Source: Jaenimonas drosophilae (lineage: Eukaryota; Euglenozoa; Kinetoplastea; Trypanosomatida; Trypanosomatidae). Taken from it: a stretch of DNA of 64,000 nt. Position 1 is the first letter of the stretch; every line of letters begins with the position of its first letter. Below the pieces are notes generated by a model that saw only the letters and a list, made by a program, of their open reading frames with translations, had not been told where the DNA came from and made no database searches. Of this stretch, positions 9,735-17,563 are shown piece by piece. Both the position numbers and the translations under genes were made by a program. The DNA lies in assembly GCA_030849065.1 (NCBI GenBank), contig JASAON010001635.1, positions 62,001-126,000 on the forward strand. The letters are read 5' to 3'.

Positions 9735-10676
9735 ATGGAGCAGCCCTTCTATGGCAGGAGTGGATTACTCTCCAATCCTCTGCGCAATGGGCTCCCGATT
9801 CACCACCCTCGGCGGGTTACCAAGTCTGGAGAAGGCCCTGCTGGACCACAGTCAGCCGCCCTACACGAGCTGAAGTGGCGTCCTAATCTCCTCACTGTGC
9901 CTCAACGACTGCTGAACTACTTTAGGGATGGAGACCGCGGTATAGCGGACCCAACCTGGGGCCAGTTTTTGTGGTTTGCAACTGTGACCGAGGCCACGAT
10001 TCAATGCTTGGTCGGAGCTGAACAACTTGGTTCTGGTGAGGACCGCAGCTCTATCCGTCGTACGCTTCTTCAGTGGAGTAGCACCCCAGTCGCACAAAAG
10101 TATCTGGAGCAGTGGAATACCGCCCTTCGGTCATCTTCCTCCGCCCGAGAAGAGACGGCAGAATGGTTGGTTCCCTCCTTCAAGTTGATCACTTTTAAGG
10201 ATGGTGCAGTGGTTGGTTCCCCCATTGCACTTTCACGTCAGTCGGTAACCCTTCTTGGAAAAGATGCCAAGGCCAATGACATCGTCCTTGCTCACCCCAG
10301 TTGCTCCGGACAACACGCCGCACTTCAGGTGCAGTTTGTGTATTGTGGTGAAGAGGATATCCTGATACAGATGCTGCCAGCAGTGAAGCAGCTTGAGGCT
10401 GATCCAACCTCACTTCCACAAATTGTGGCCGAACGAGTGGCTCAGATGTTGGTGGAAGAAGCTCAGTCAATGGCGGAGAGTGACCCGGAGCTGAACCTCC
10501 TCACCTCTCTCTTCACGATGGAGGTGCAGCTGGTCGATCTCGGTTCCACAAACAAATCTGCCGTTAACGGACTTCCGGCTACACGCTATTCTCCGATCTC
10601 CCTCGTGCACGGTGACGTCCTCACTTTCGGGGCCTCTACACGACAATATGTTGTGATGCGGAACACGGATGGGTGA
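9735..10676 (+). CDS. FHA-domain protein of SNIP1/Pml1 type
   Basis: A 313-residue protein whose C-terminal half is a forkhead-associated domain. Visible are the loop AHPSCSGQHAA (Ser-x-x-His core), DLGSTNKSAVNG, and a terminal FGASTRQYVV. This last element matches the FG-x-S-x-x-YV ending of SNIP1, Pml1 and DAWDLE, which bind phosphothreonine peptides and act in splicing/RES complex or small-RNA processing. The usual Gly-Arg of the first FHA loop is Gly-Lys here (LLGKD), and about 60 extra residues separate the SxxH loop from the C-terminal strands. The N-terminal 130 residues have no recognised domain. RNA-processing role is inferred from the family. Confidence 0.75.
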   Translation: MEQPFYGRSGLLSNPLRNGLPIHHPRRVTKSGEGPAGPQSAALHELKWRPNLLTVPQRLLNYFRDGDRGIADPTWGQFLWFATVTEATIQCLVGAEQLGSGEDRSSIRRTLLQWSSTPVAQKYLEQWNTALRSSSSAREETAEWLVPSFKLITFKDGAVVGSPIALSRQSVTLLGKDAKANDIVLAHPSCSGQHAALQVQFVYCGEEDILIQMLPAVKQLEADPTSLPQIVAERVAQMLVEEAQSMAESDPELNLLTSLFTMEVQLVDLGSTNKSAVNGLPATRYSPISLVHGDVLTFGASTRQYVVMRNTDG

Positions 10677-10765
10677 TGAATGGAACAGCAAACTTTTGTG
10701 GAGCGAAGAGAGCAACAACGTGCGTGTATGGATGATCTGATCAGAGTCCCCTGGTCTTGAGCAAC

Positions 10766-10801
10766 TTCTTCTATTTCTCTTCTCATCCTCCACAACTATA
10801 G
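10766..10801 (+). promoter_or_regulatory. Predicted trans-splice acceptor for the C2HC protein gene
   Basis: A dense T/C tract ends in AG at 10800-10801. No ATG lies between it and the start at 10874, so the 5' UTR would be about 73 bases. Confidence 0.6.
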
Positions 10802-10873
10802 CGGTCTTCCATTCGGTTATCCAAGTATTATCGCTGTTTATAGAACGTTGCACGCTCGTATCTTATCCATACA

Positions 10874-11560
10874 ATGCCTGCAACCCCTGCCGAAGTAAGT
10901 TCCCTCGCGCTGCTGCGCGAGCAGAATGAGTTGCTGCAGCTTTCCAGTCCGGAGGACATCAACTTCCTCACCTTCCTGCGTATTAAGCGCAGCGCACAGC
11001 AACGACGAACGGCTCAGCGTAACCGCCTTGCCAAGATTCATCAAGGTGACGCAGACATGGACATGCGTCTGAGTAGTACCATGGGCACATATGTGGCCGC
11101 CTCTGCAGGAAACCACTACACCGCAGATATTGATCCATTGGAGACAGACTTTGGCTCAAGCCGCACAAGTGTTGTCATGGTCAGCCACCCGTCCTCCCGC
11201 ATGAATGGCAACAATCACCGCCGCTCCGCCGTTTCCTTTACCACAGAACCTCAAATGAGTATGGGCCTTAGTCTCGACGGTTCCGGCGTTCTGGGTACCT
11301 CCACGGCTGAACACCACGTCAATCCGCTGGATGAAGTACCCGCCATGGCTCGAGGGGTACGAGATGCCATGCTCACTTCGGAGGAGGCCGCACCACAGGA
11401 CATCGTGCTTGTGCCCTGCCCACACTGCGGTCGCACCTTTGCTCCCGATCGACTTGCCCGTCATACAGGTCCCTGTTCCAAACAGCGTGGCGGAGAAATG
11501 AAGCGGAAGCCATCAGGCCATAGCGCGACGAGCTCCAAAGTGGCGAGCTCCAGACGCTAA
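10874..11560 (+). CDS. C2HC zinc-finger protein (ZC2HC1-like)
   Basis: A 228-residue protein. One short zinc finger is visible near the C terminus, with Cys182, Cys185, His197 and Cys201 in CPHCGRTFAPDRLARHTGPC. This C-x2-C-x11-H-x3-C spacing is that of the zf-C2HC_2 family, found in many protist and flagellar-associated proteins. The N-terminal 60 residues are helical and basic (LRIKRSAQQRRTAQRNRLAK). The middle is low-complexity Ser/Thr/Met-rich. The tail is basic and Ser-rich. Whether the finger binds RNA or protein is unknown for this family, so no function is assigned. Confidence 0.75.
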   Translation: MPATPAEVSSLALLREQNELLQLSSPEDINFLTFLRIKRSAQQRRTAQRNRLAKIHQGDADMDMRLSSTMGTYVAASAGNHYTADIDPLETDFGSSRTSVVMVSHPSSRMNGNNHRRSAVSFTTEPQMSMGLSLDGSGVLGTSTAEHHVNPLDEVPAMARGVRDAMLTSEEAAPQDIVLVPCPHCGRTFAPDRLARHTGPCSKQRGGEMKRKPSGHSATSSKVASSRR

Positions 11561-11734
11561 GGCGCTACGAAAACATGGACGAACCCGCGTGCCGAGATAG
11601 AGTGATGCATCAGCTACCAATTTATAGACTGACGTAGGGTGCGTAGAAGTATCTGCGACAACAAGGCCACTTTGTCAGCATGCCAACTATCAATATACTC
11701 TATTACCGTTGTGTGGAGCTCACTTGTGTATCCT

Positions 11735-11764
11735 GCCTTCTTCTTGTTTCTTCATCAACCACAG
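11735..11764 (+). promoter_or_regulatory. Predicted trans-splice acceptor for the PI synthase gene
   Basis: A T/C-rich tract (cttcttcttgtttcttc core) is followed by AG at 11763-11764, about 41 bases before the ATG at 11806. It falls inside the 5' extension of the open frame, which argues against the upstream in-frame ATG at 11680. Confidence 0.6.
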
Positions 11765-11805
11765 TCACCACATCTACCTTCAATCAATCTAGTTCTCTAT
11801 TGGCA

Positions 11806-12468
11806 ATGCCCAGCACCGTCACTCCGACCACAATTTTTTTATTTGTGCCCAATTTAATCGGCTACGCCCGTGCCATCTTCTCATTGGCCTCCTTCTGTGT
11901 TGCAGCGGAGTACCCCCTCCTCTTCCTCTTCCTCTATACAACGAGCTTCGCGCTGGATGCTGCAGATGGAGTGGCGGCCCGGGCACTTGGCCAGTGCTCC
12001 CACTTCGGCGCTATTCTGGATATGCTGACGGATCGTGCCTCCACTGCAGGTATGCTGGTGGTGCTCGATGGTGTTCTGCAGCCTGCTCCTCATTCCTATA
12101 CCGTTGTGCTTGCAACGTTGGTGTTCCTGGATGTGGCGTCGCACTTCTGCCGAATGTATGCAACCCTCTTCATCAAGAAGGACAGCCACAAGGACGTCTC
12201 GGACAGCATATTCTCCTTGTTGCGAGTATACTACTCCAACCGCAAGTTCATGGGCTATCTTTGCATGGGCCAAGAGTTCAGCTATATCCTTCTGTATGCG
12301 TATCACTTCTACGCAGACACCTCCGCCGGCACCATCCTTTACCTCTCCGTTCTCTTCTGCGCCATCCCATGCTTTCTCAAGCAAGTGGTCAACGTACAAC
12401 AGCTGCTCGATGGCATGTACCACATCTCACTGACCGATGTGGAGGAGCGTCGGGCCAAGGCAAAGTAG
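11806..12468 (+). CDS. PIS: Phosphatidylinositol synthase (CDP-diacylglycerol–inositol 3-phosphatidyltransferase)
   Basis: A 220-residue polytopic membrane enzyme, the usual PIS length. The CDP-alcohol phosphotransferase signature D-x2-D-G-x2-A-R-x8-G-x3-D-x3-D is complete: Asp51, Asp54, Gly55, Ala58-Arg59, Gly68, Asp72 and Asp76. The reaction joins CDP-diacylglycerol and myo-inositol in ER or Golgi membranes, releasing CMP. The N terminus VPNLIGYARAI matches the PIS consensus preceding the first membrane helix. Four to six hydrophobic helices follow. In kinetoplastids the product also feeds GPI-anchor synthesis. The frame is open to an ATG at 11680, but a splice acceptor lies between, so the start at 11806 is chosen. 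Confidence 0.92.
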   Translation: MPSTVTPTTIFLFVPNLIGYARAIFSLASFCVAAEYPLLFLFLYTTSFALDAADGVAARALGQCSHFGAILDMLTDRASTAGMLVVLDGVLQPAPHSYTVVLATLVFLDVASHFCRMYATLFIKKDSHKDVSDSIFSLLRVYYSNRKFMGYLCMGQEFSYILLYAYHFYADTSAGTILYLSVLFCAIPCFLKQVVNVQQLLDGMYHISLTDVEERRAKAK

Positions 12469-12789
12469 AGTCGTGAAGACTTAGACCCGGTTGAGTGGTG
12501 AGCCCACTATCCGACACTGGTCCAAGGCAGCAAGCCAGCACATGACCTGCGTCCATAGAACTTTTGGGAGTGGATAGCAAGCTAGCTATGCCTATCGTTA
12601 CTTGACAGAGACAATGTGCCGATGTTGTCTACGTGACGGGCCATACATGTGCGTACTACACCGCTGTAAAGTATTCTTCACTTTACTAATACTATTACTA
12701 TTCTTTTCATCTCTTCTACAAGATTTAGTCGGCCGTTCTGTTCATCAAGACTTCTCCCGTCACTCCATCTACTCACATACGACATCGTC
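12469..12789. other. Intergenic spacer with pyrimidine tract
   Basis: A 321-base spacer without a gene. A T/C-rich tract runs from about 12673 to 12719, with candidate acceptor AGs at 12721-12722 and 12727-12728 ahead of the ATG at 12790. Confidence 0.5.
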
Positions 12790-13593
12790 ATGCCTCTGTG
12801 GAGCAACTTTATCGTTACCCGTGGTGAGGTGGATGACGATGACCTCCCCTTACCGGAGCACCGCATCTTTGATGACAACGGCAATCTGAAGGATGCCCGT
12901 CGTAGTCAACGCGCTAGCACCAGTGCAAAGAAGGCGGAGGTGATCACACCCAAGCGACGCGCCGCACTCCTCAGCACGATTGGCGCCACCATCACCAGCC
13001 CTCTCCGACTGGTCCGTCGTGTGGCACTCTCACGTGCCCCCTCCATGGGTACCCCGGAACAGGCAAATCCCGAGCCCACCCCAATTCCTCAAACGGAGGG
13101 CACCCCACGGACATCAGTGCGACGCTCCGCCTCCCCTGCGCAGCGCGCCTCCACGCACACGCCAACGCGTCGTCTCTCCGTCAGCCCTGTTGCGAACAGC
13201 TCCAGCCAATCACCCGCAAAGGCAACGACGCCCAGCCCATCTCCGTCCAAGCAGAAGAGCACTACCTCCACCCCACGTGCCTCCACCAAGCGCCAACGTT
13301 CCACGAGCACCCCCAAGGCACGTAGCAGCGGTCGCGCCTCTGCCTCTCCCCGGCCTTCTGCTGGCGCGAGCGCTCGCCGTACTGGGCGTAAGACCCCGTC
13401 GAAGAGCCGCTCCCCTTCCGCGCGTGCATCATCGCGTGGCTCCACCCCTGCCCGCCGCCCTTCGTCTCGTCCGTCGGATAGCTGGACCGTTCCTGCCCTG
13501 AAGGACTACGCAAAGGAGCAGAGCATCGATATCACTGGCTTGCGGCAAAAGAAGGAGATTCTCTCCGCCGTCCTCCGGAAGAAGAGCAACTAG
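12790..13593 (+). CDS. Basic Ser/Pro-rich nuclear protein with C-terminal SAP-like motif
   Basis: A 267-residue protein. The last 40 residues (VPALKDYAKEQSIDITGLR through KEILSAVLRK) match a SAP/HeH helix-extended-helix motif, which in other proteins contacts AT-rich DNA. Residues 90-225 are extremely Ser/Thr/Pro/Arg/Lys-rich, with many S/T-P-x-K/R sites such as TPSKS and TPKAR that resemble CDK sites and histone-like SPKK motifs. The N-terminal 40 residues are acidic. A chromatin-bound or chromosome-scaffold role is plausible but inferred. No enzymatic domain is present, and the low complexity makes orthology hard to judge. Confidence 0.75.
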   Translation: MPLWSNFIVTRGEVDDDDLPLPEHRIFDDNGNLKDARRSQRASTSAKKAEVITPKRRAALLSTIGATITSPLRLVRRVALSRAPSMGTPEQANPEPTPIPQTEGTPRTSVRRSASPAQRASTHTPTRRLSVSPVANSSSQSPAKATTPSPSPSKQKSTTSTPRASTKRQRSTSTPKARSSGRASASPRPSAGASARRTGRKTPSKSRSPSARASSRGSTPARRPSSRPSDSWTVPALKDYAKEQSIDITGLRQKKEILSAVLRKKSN

Positions 13594-13945
13594 ATTAAGC
13601 CTGCACACGTCAAGGCAGGGACCACTCAAAGAGTAAGTATGTGGAACACACCTTCCAGTGAACGACCCAGTTAAGGGTCAACCACGAATCGTGTATAAGC
13701 CTCCCACGTAGCCTTCATCTCTCTTTGAGCTTAGATCTTGTACGCTTAAGTCATTGTCTCACCACTGGTTTCGGTGGATGACAGACGGGTACGCAAACTG
13801 CTGATATGCTCATTCTTCTTGATGATCTATTTGCGCCAAACGCTGCTTCACTCCTTGTTAACGTACCACGTATCTTCATTAGCACACCGGCATCTACTCC
13901 ACACTCGCCTATATCGACTAGTCATCAGCCTCGCATCACAGCCGC
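13594..13945. other. Intergenic spacer
   Basis: A 352-base spacer with no gene. Several AGs (13881-13882, 13920-13921, 13940-13941) could serve as acceptor before the ATG at 13946; the pyrimidine tract is interrupted and none stands out. Confidence 0.45.
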
Positions 13946-15625
13946 ATGTCCTTGTATAGCGATAGCGCATCCAGTAGTGAAGGCGCTTCTCCCATAGATG
14001 TAGATGGAGGCGCACCATCACCAGATACTGGACGTGCTCCCCGTCCGAAGCGACCAAAGATTGTCATCATCAATACGTCGGACACCAGGTACCATGTAGT
14101 CCGCACTGCCGCGACAGCCCTTGGATGGGTAGTTGATGATCAAGACCGTGAAGGAGTTCCTAGTCAGTTTCACGGTATGGAGCTGCCGCCTCGCTCAGTG
14201 TCCTCACTTGTTCCTCGACGCTACCGCAAGTCCTATGACGCGGAAACAACACCGCAGGTGGTGTGGAGAGACACGAGTGTACTGGCCTCACGCGTTTCCA
14301 AACTTCTTCCACATCAGCGGCTGAATCACTACCCCAGTATGAACTGCATCGCCCGCAAAGCCGTGGTCTTCAGACGTCTTATGAAGGTAATGGATGCTGC
14401 CTACAAAGAACCCTTGCCACGGCACCTTGCCGAGTGCATCCGTTCTTTTGCTCCGCTGAGCTTTTCCAGTGCGTCAGGTGCTCACAACTTAGATGCGTAT
14501 AGCACACACGGTGGAACCATCAACACCAACACCTACTTCATCATCAAGCCCAACAAGAGCTGCTCTGGCAAAGGCATCCGAATTACTCGAACACCCCTGA
14601 AGGAGCTTACTCCAGAGGAGCTCACCACAGAAGGGGAGGCACTCGTGCAGACTTACATCAAACGGCCGCTGCTGATTGAGGGAAAGAAGTTTGACCTTCG
14701 ACTCTACGTGCTCATCACGGGCCTCACAACACCTGGAAAGCAGGTTGGGTCAGCCATTCCTGGGCGTGGCGTTGCGCCGTACACCCATCCTGATGATTCA
14801 GATGCAAACTTGCCTGAGGCTCTTCGTGGGCTACGCATCTATGTGCATACACGCGGGCTGGTGCGCATGTGCGCGCAACCTTACGTTGATCCTACAGAGG
14901 AAAACTGCAGCGATCCGACGGTACATCTCACCAACTATGCGGTCAACAAGAAGTCGGAGAACTACACCATTGGAACTTACCCAGATGAAGCGAATGATGA
15001 TGGTGAGCAGCCAATGGTTTCGGATGGTTTGAAGCGGGATATGAACTACTTGGCACACATGATCAATAGCGGTGGCACGTCCGAAGAGGCTGAGGGATGC
15101 ACAAAGTGGGATGGTGTGCTTCGTCGCATCCACGAGGCACTCGTTTTGACGGTGCTTTCGGGCGTCAATATCCTCCGTCGTGAGTTCAAAGCGGCTGGTG
15201 GTGTGCGCGGGGCAAAGGCAGATGGCCGATCGTGCTTTGAGCTCCTGGGCTTCGATGTGATGCTTCGTGAGAAGGACCTCTCACCTGTATTGATGGAGGC
15301 GAATCACTCTCCATCACTCTTTTGTGACTCAGACTACGACTTCTTTGTGAAGCAGGGAGTGCTGCGCGATGTGGGTACTCTTCTATCCACGCACATTGCA
15401 CCGTTGCAGCATTGTGGGAGTTCAGCCGCCTACGCCCAGTACATGAGTGACCATGCATCATCCATGCACGACAAAGAACAGGCACTGGTGTCTGCCCCAG
15501 ACTTTGGGTTTACGCAACTTCTTCCTCACTACGTCCGTGGCAGTGTTCCTACCGAAGACTGGAGCGAGATCGAGCGCGAGAAGCAGAAACAGATGTTGGC
15601 ATTCGCAACAGCCATCCCGGCGTAG
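13946..15625 (+). CDS. Tubulin-tyrosine-ligase-like enzyme (TTLL6/13-type glutamylase)
   Basis: A 559-residue ATP-grasp enzyme of the TTL family. Visible in order: NHYPSM at about residue 126, the ATP-binding loop KPNKSCSGKGI at about 201, KFDLRLYVLI at about 248, HLTNYAVNKKSENY at about 327, and GFDVMLREKDLSPVLMEANHSP ending near 457 with the Mg-binding Glu and Asn. Family members add glutamate chains to tubulin or other proteins. The NHYPSM and NHSPSL elements resemble TTLL6/13 polyglutamylases more than TTL itself, which is inference. Axonemal and subpellicular microtubules are likely substrates. The C-terminal 100 residues are outside the core and unassigned. Confidence 0.87.
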   Translation: MSLYSDSASSSEGASPIDVDGGAPSPDTGRAPRPKRPKIVIINTSDTRYHVVRTAATALGWVVDDQDREGVPSQFHGMELPPRSVSSLVPRRYRKSYDAETTPQVVWRDTSVLASRVSKLLPHQRLNHYPSMNCIARKAVVFRRLMKVMDAAYKEPLPRHLAECIRSFAPLSFSSASGAHNLDAYSTHGGTINTNTYFIIKPNKSCSGKGIRITRTPLKELTPEELTTEGEALVQTYIKRPLLIEGKKFDLRLYVLITGLTTPGKQVGSAIPGRGVAPYTHPDDSDANLPEALRGLRIYVHTRGLVRMCAQPYVDPTEENCSDPTVHLTNYAVNKKSENYTIGTYPDEANDDGEQPMVSDGLKRDMNYLAHMINSGGTSEEAEGCTKWDGVLRRIHEALVLTVLSGVNILRREFKAAGGVRGAKADGRSCFELLGFDVMLREKDLSPVLMEANHSPSLFCDSDYDFFVKQGVLRDVGTLLSTHIAPLQHCGSSAAYAQYMSDHASSMHDKEQALVSAPDFGFTQLLPHYVRGSVPTEDWSEIEREKQKQMLAFATAIPA

Positions 15626-15782
15626 ACGAATGAGACTCGTTGGTGTTTGGTATTCACACATCAACACGTACAACGCTGCTCAATTGTGATCAGTTGGCGG
15701 AATGGCTGGTTTTGAGGCTTTCTCGTAATGTGATGAAACATCACAACCCCTTTCTTCCTTCATTCTGATTGCCACAACACAA

Positions 15783-15807
15783 AGGTCTTCTTTGCTCCGC
15801 TTCACAG
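15783..15807 (+). promoter_or_regulatory. Predicted trans-splice acceptor for the 2OG-oxygenase gene
   Basis: A T/C tract ends in CAG at 15805-15807, about 51 bases before the ATG at 15859, with no ATG between. Confidence 0.6.
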
Positions 15808-15858
15808 GCTCTCCGCTTTACCTCTGTTTCACGTCGTTGAAGTTCCCACAGTTGCCAA

Positions 15859-16830
15859 ATGGCCGCCACACTTCCTGTCATTGACATCTCTCCACTCTAC
15901 TCGGGTTCGACAGAGGACCGTCGTAAGGTGGCTCTGGAGCTGGATCAGGCATGTCGCACGTGGGGATTCTTCTACATTACAGGCCACGGCATCGGGCCAG
16001 AGCGGATCAAGACGCTCATGGAGATGTCCGCCCGTTTCTTTGCCCTTCCCCAGGAAGAAAAGCTGAAGATTGACATCACCAAGAGCGCCAACCACCGTGG
16101 GTACGGCCTCTACGAGGCGGAGCAGCTCGACCCCTCTCAGCCCACAGACTGGAAAGAGACCTTCGATATGGGCCTGCACCTCGATTCAGATCACCCTTCT
16201 GTGAAGGCCGGGCGCAAACTCCGCGGGCCAAATCGTCATCCCACAGCGCTTCCTGGATGGACTGAGCTCCTGGAGAAGCACTACGTTGATATGCAAGCCG
16301 TTGCCATGCTCATGCTTCAGGCACTGGCTCTGGCCATTGGCACCGACGAGAGCTTCTTCGTGGACAAGTTCCACGAGCAGCTCAGTGTGTTCCGCATGAT
16401 TCACTACCCTGCACTGCCCCAGGAAAAGGGTCGTGTGGTGTGTGGAGCCCATACGGACTACGGGATCATCACCATGCTCTACCAGGACCCTGCTGGCGGC
16501 TTGCAGGTTCAAAATCTGGAGGGCGAATGGATGGACGCTCCATACCTCCCCAACTCTTTTGTCGTAAACATTGGTGATATGATGGCCATGTGGAGCAACG
16601 ACCGCTACAAGAGCACCAAACACCGAGTGCTGAACCCGGGCATTGAGAGGTACTCCATGCCCTTCTTCACCGAACCAAACCCTGATACCATCATTTCATG
16701 CCTGCCCAACTGCTGCGACGATGCGCATCCTGCAAAGTACCCTGACGTGAGCGTGGAGGACTGGATGCAGAAGCGATTCGCAGAGACCTACGCCTATGAA
16801 CGTGTAGGTGCCAAGAATGCTTCAGCCTAA
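15859..16830 (+). CDS. 2-oxoglutarate/Fe(II)-dependent oxygenase, isopenicillin-N-synthase-like family
   Basis: A 323-residue protein with the two-domain layout of the family: DIOX_N at about residues 5-120 (PVIDISPL, CRTWGFFYITGHGI) and the double-stranded beta-helix core at 170-280. Iron ligands are His198, Asp200 and His255 (HTDYG, KHRVL); Arg264-Tyr-Ser266 is the R-x-S motif that binds 2-oxoglutarate. All catalytic residues are intact. Relatives include bacterial, fungal and plant enzymes acting on small molecules (flavonoids, gibberellins, penicillin precursors) and uncharacterised kinetoplastid 'iron/ascorbate oxidoreductases'. The substrate cannot be predicted. No targeting signal is seen, so it is probably cytosolic. 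Length is normal. Confidence 0.9.
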   Translation: MAATLPVIDISPLYSGSTEDRRKVALELDQACRTWGFFYITGHGIGPERIKTLMEMSARFFALPQEEKLKIDITKSANHRGYGLYEAEQLDPSQPTDWKETFDMGLHLDSDHPSVKAGRKLRGPNRHPTALPGWTELLEKHYVDMQAVAMLMLQALALAIGTDESFFVDKFHEQLSVFRMIHYPALPQEKGRVVCGAHTDYGIITMLYQDPAGGLQVQNLEGEWMDAPYLPNSFVVNIGDMMAMWSNDRYKSTKHRVLNPGIERYSMPFFTEPNPDTIISCLPNCCDDAHPAKYPDVSVEDWMQKRFAETYAYERVGAKNASA

Positions 16831-17563
16831 CAGAAGCTACCTGGCATCGCAACAACACAACACAAAAAAGTAGGTTGAACGTCATCATCAACCTTTTCAT
16901 CCAGGCAGCTCGAGGTGGAAACGTGTGTGTAAGTGCATGATCATTTGCCTGCACTGAGTACTAGAAAAAGCTAGGGGCTGATCACTGCGGCACAGTTTCA
17001 TTCCTTGTTTCCTTTCATGTCTCTTGTTTTTTTTTATCACTTCCATTTTTCTTTGTTCTGTTCATGGCCCTCACCGTTGAAGATTCGAAAGGTTGTAAGC
17101 TCTTTTTTCTTTGTTTTTTTTTGTTCCGTTTCGGGATTTGGTTGATGAGGTCCTGATAGTGGATTTGTAGGTAACTGCTTCTTTTCTTTGGTGTTTGCAC
17201 ACATGCAGTGCATCGATGGCTCAGCCATCCTCACCGAGTAGTTGATCTTCCTTTCTTGTGTATATATGATTGATCTTGTTGTTGGACGTTCTATTTCCTC
17301 ACTTCCACTAGGAACTCGAAACGATGCTGGCATATGGTAGCCACAGCTGTAACGAAACCGCTGCAACATCTTGTGCATCGTTGAATGAAGAACTTCATTC
17401 CAAATCACCCACGTCTCGTCCTGTTATAAACATGGAACAACGGTTCTTTGATGCGGACATCACTGAATTGTTGCACTCATTCATCTTGTTTTCTCTTCAC
17501 TTCTTGTCTTCTCACCTGCTGTTTAGAACGCTGATCGCACACACTTGTTGTAGGACTTCAGCC
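16831..17563. other. Long spacer with several pyrimidine tracts
   Basis: 733 bases without a gene. T-rich tracts occur at about 17000-17062, 17101-17130 and 17478-17524. The last one ends in the AG nearest the RIO1 start. The earlier tracts may be alternative acceptors or part of the preceding 3' UTR. The RIO1 frame is open back to 17324, but that part has no kinase similarity. Confidence 0.55.
17478..17526 (+). promoter_or_regulatory. Predicted trans-splice acceptor for RIO1
   Basis: A nearly pure pyrimidine stretch ends in TTTAG with AG at 17525-17526, 38 bases before the ATG at 17564. It lies within the upstream extension of the frame and so excludes the in-frame ATGs at 17324 and 17432. 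Confidence 0.65.

Noticed and set aside
17324..17563. Upstream 80-codon extension of RIO1
   Set aside because: It contains long pyrimidine tracts and an AG acceptor, and RIO1 similarity begins only after 17564.
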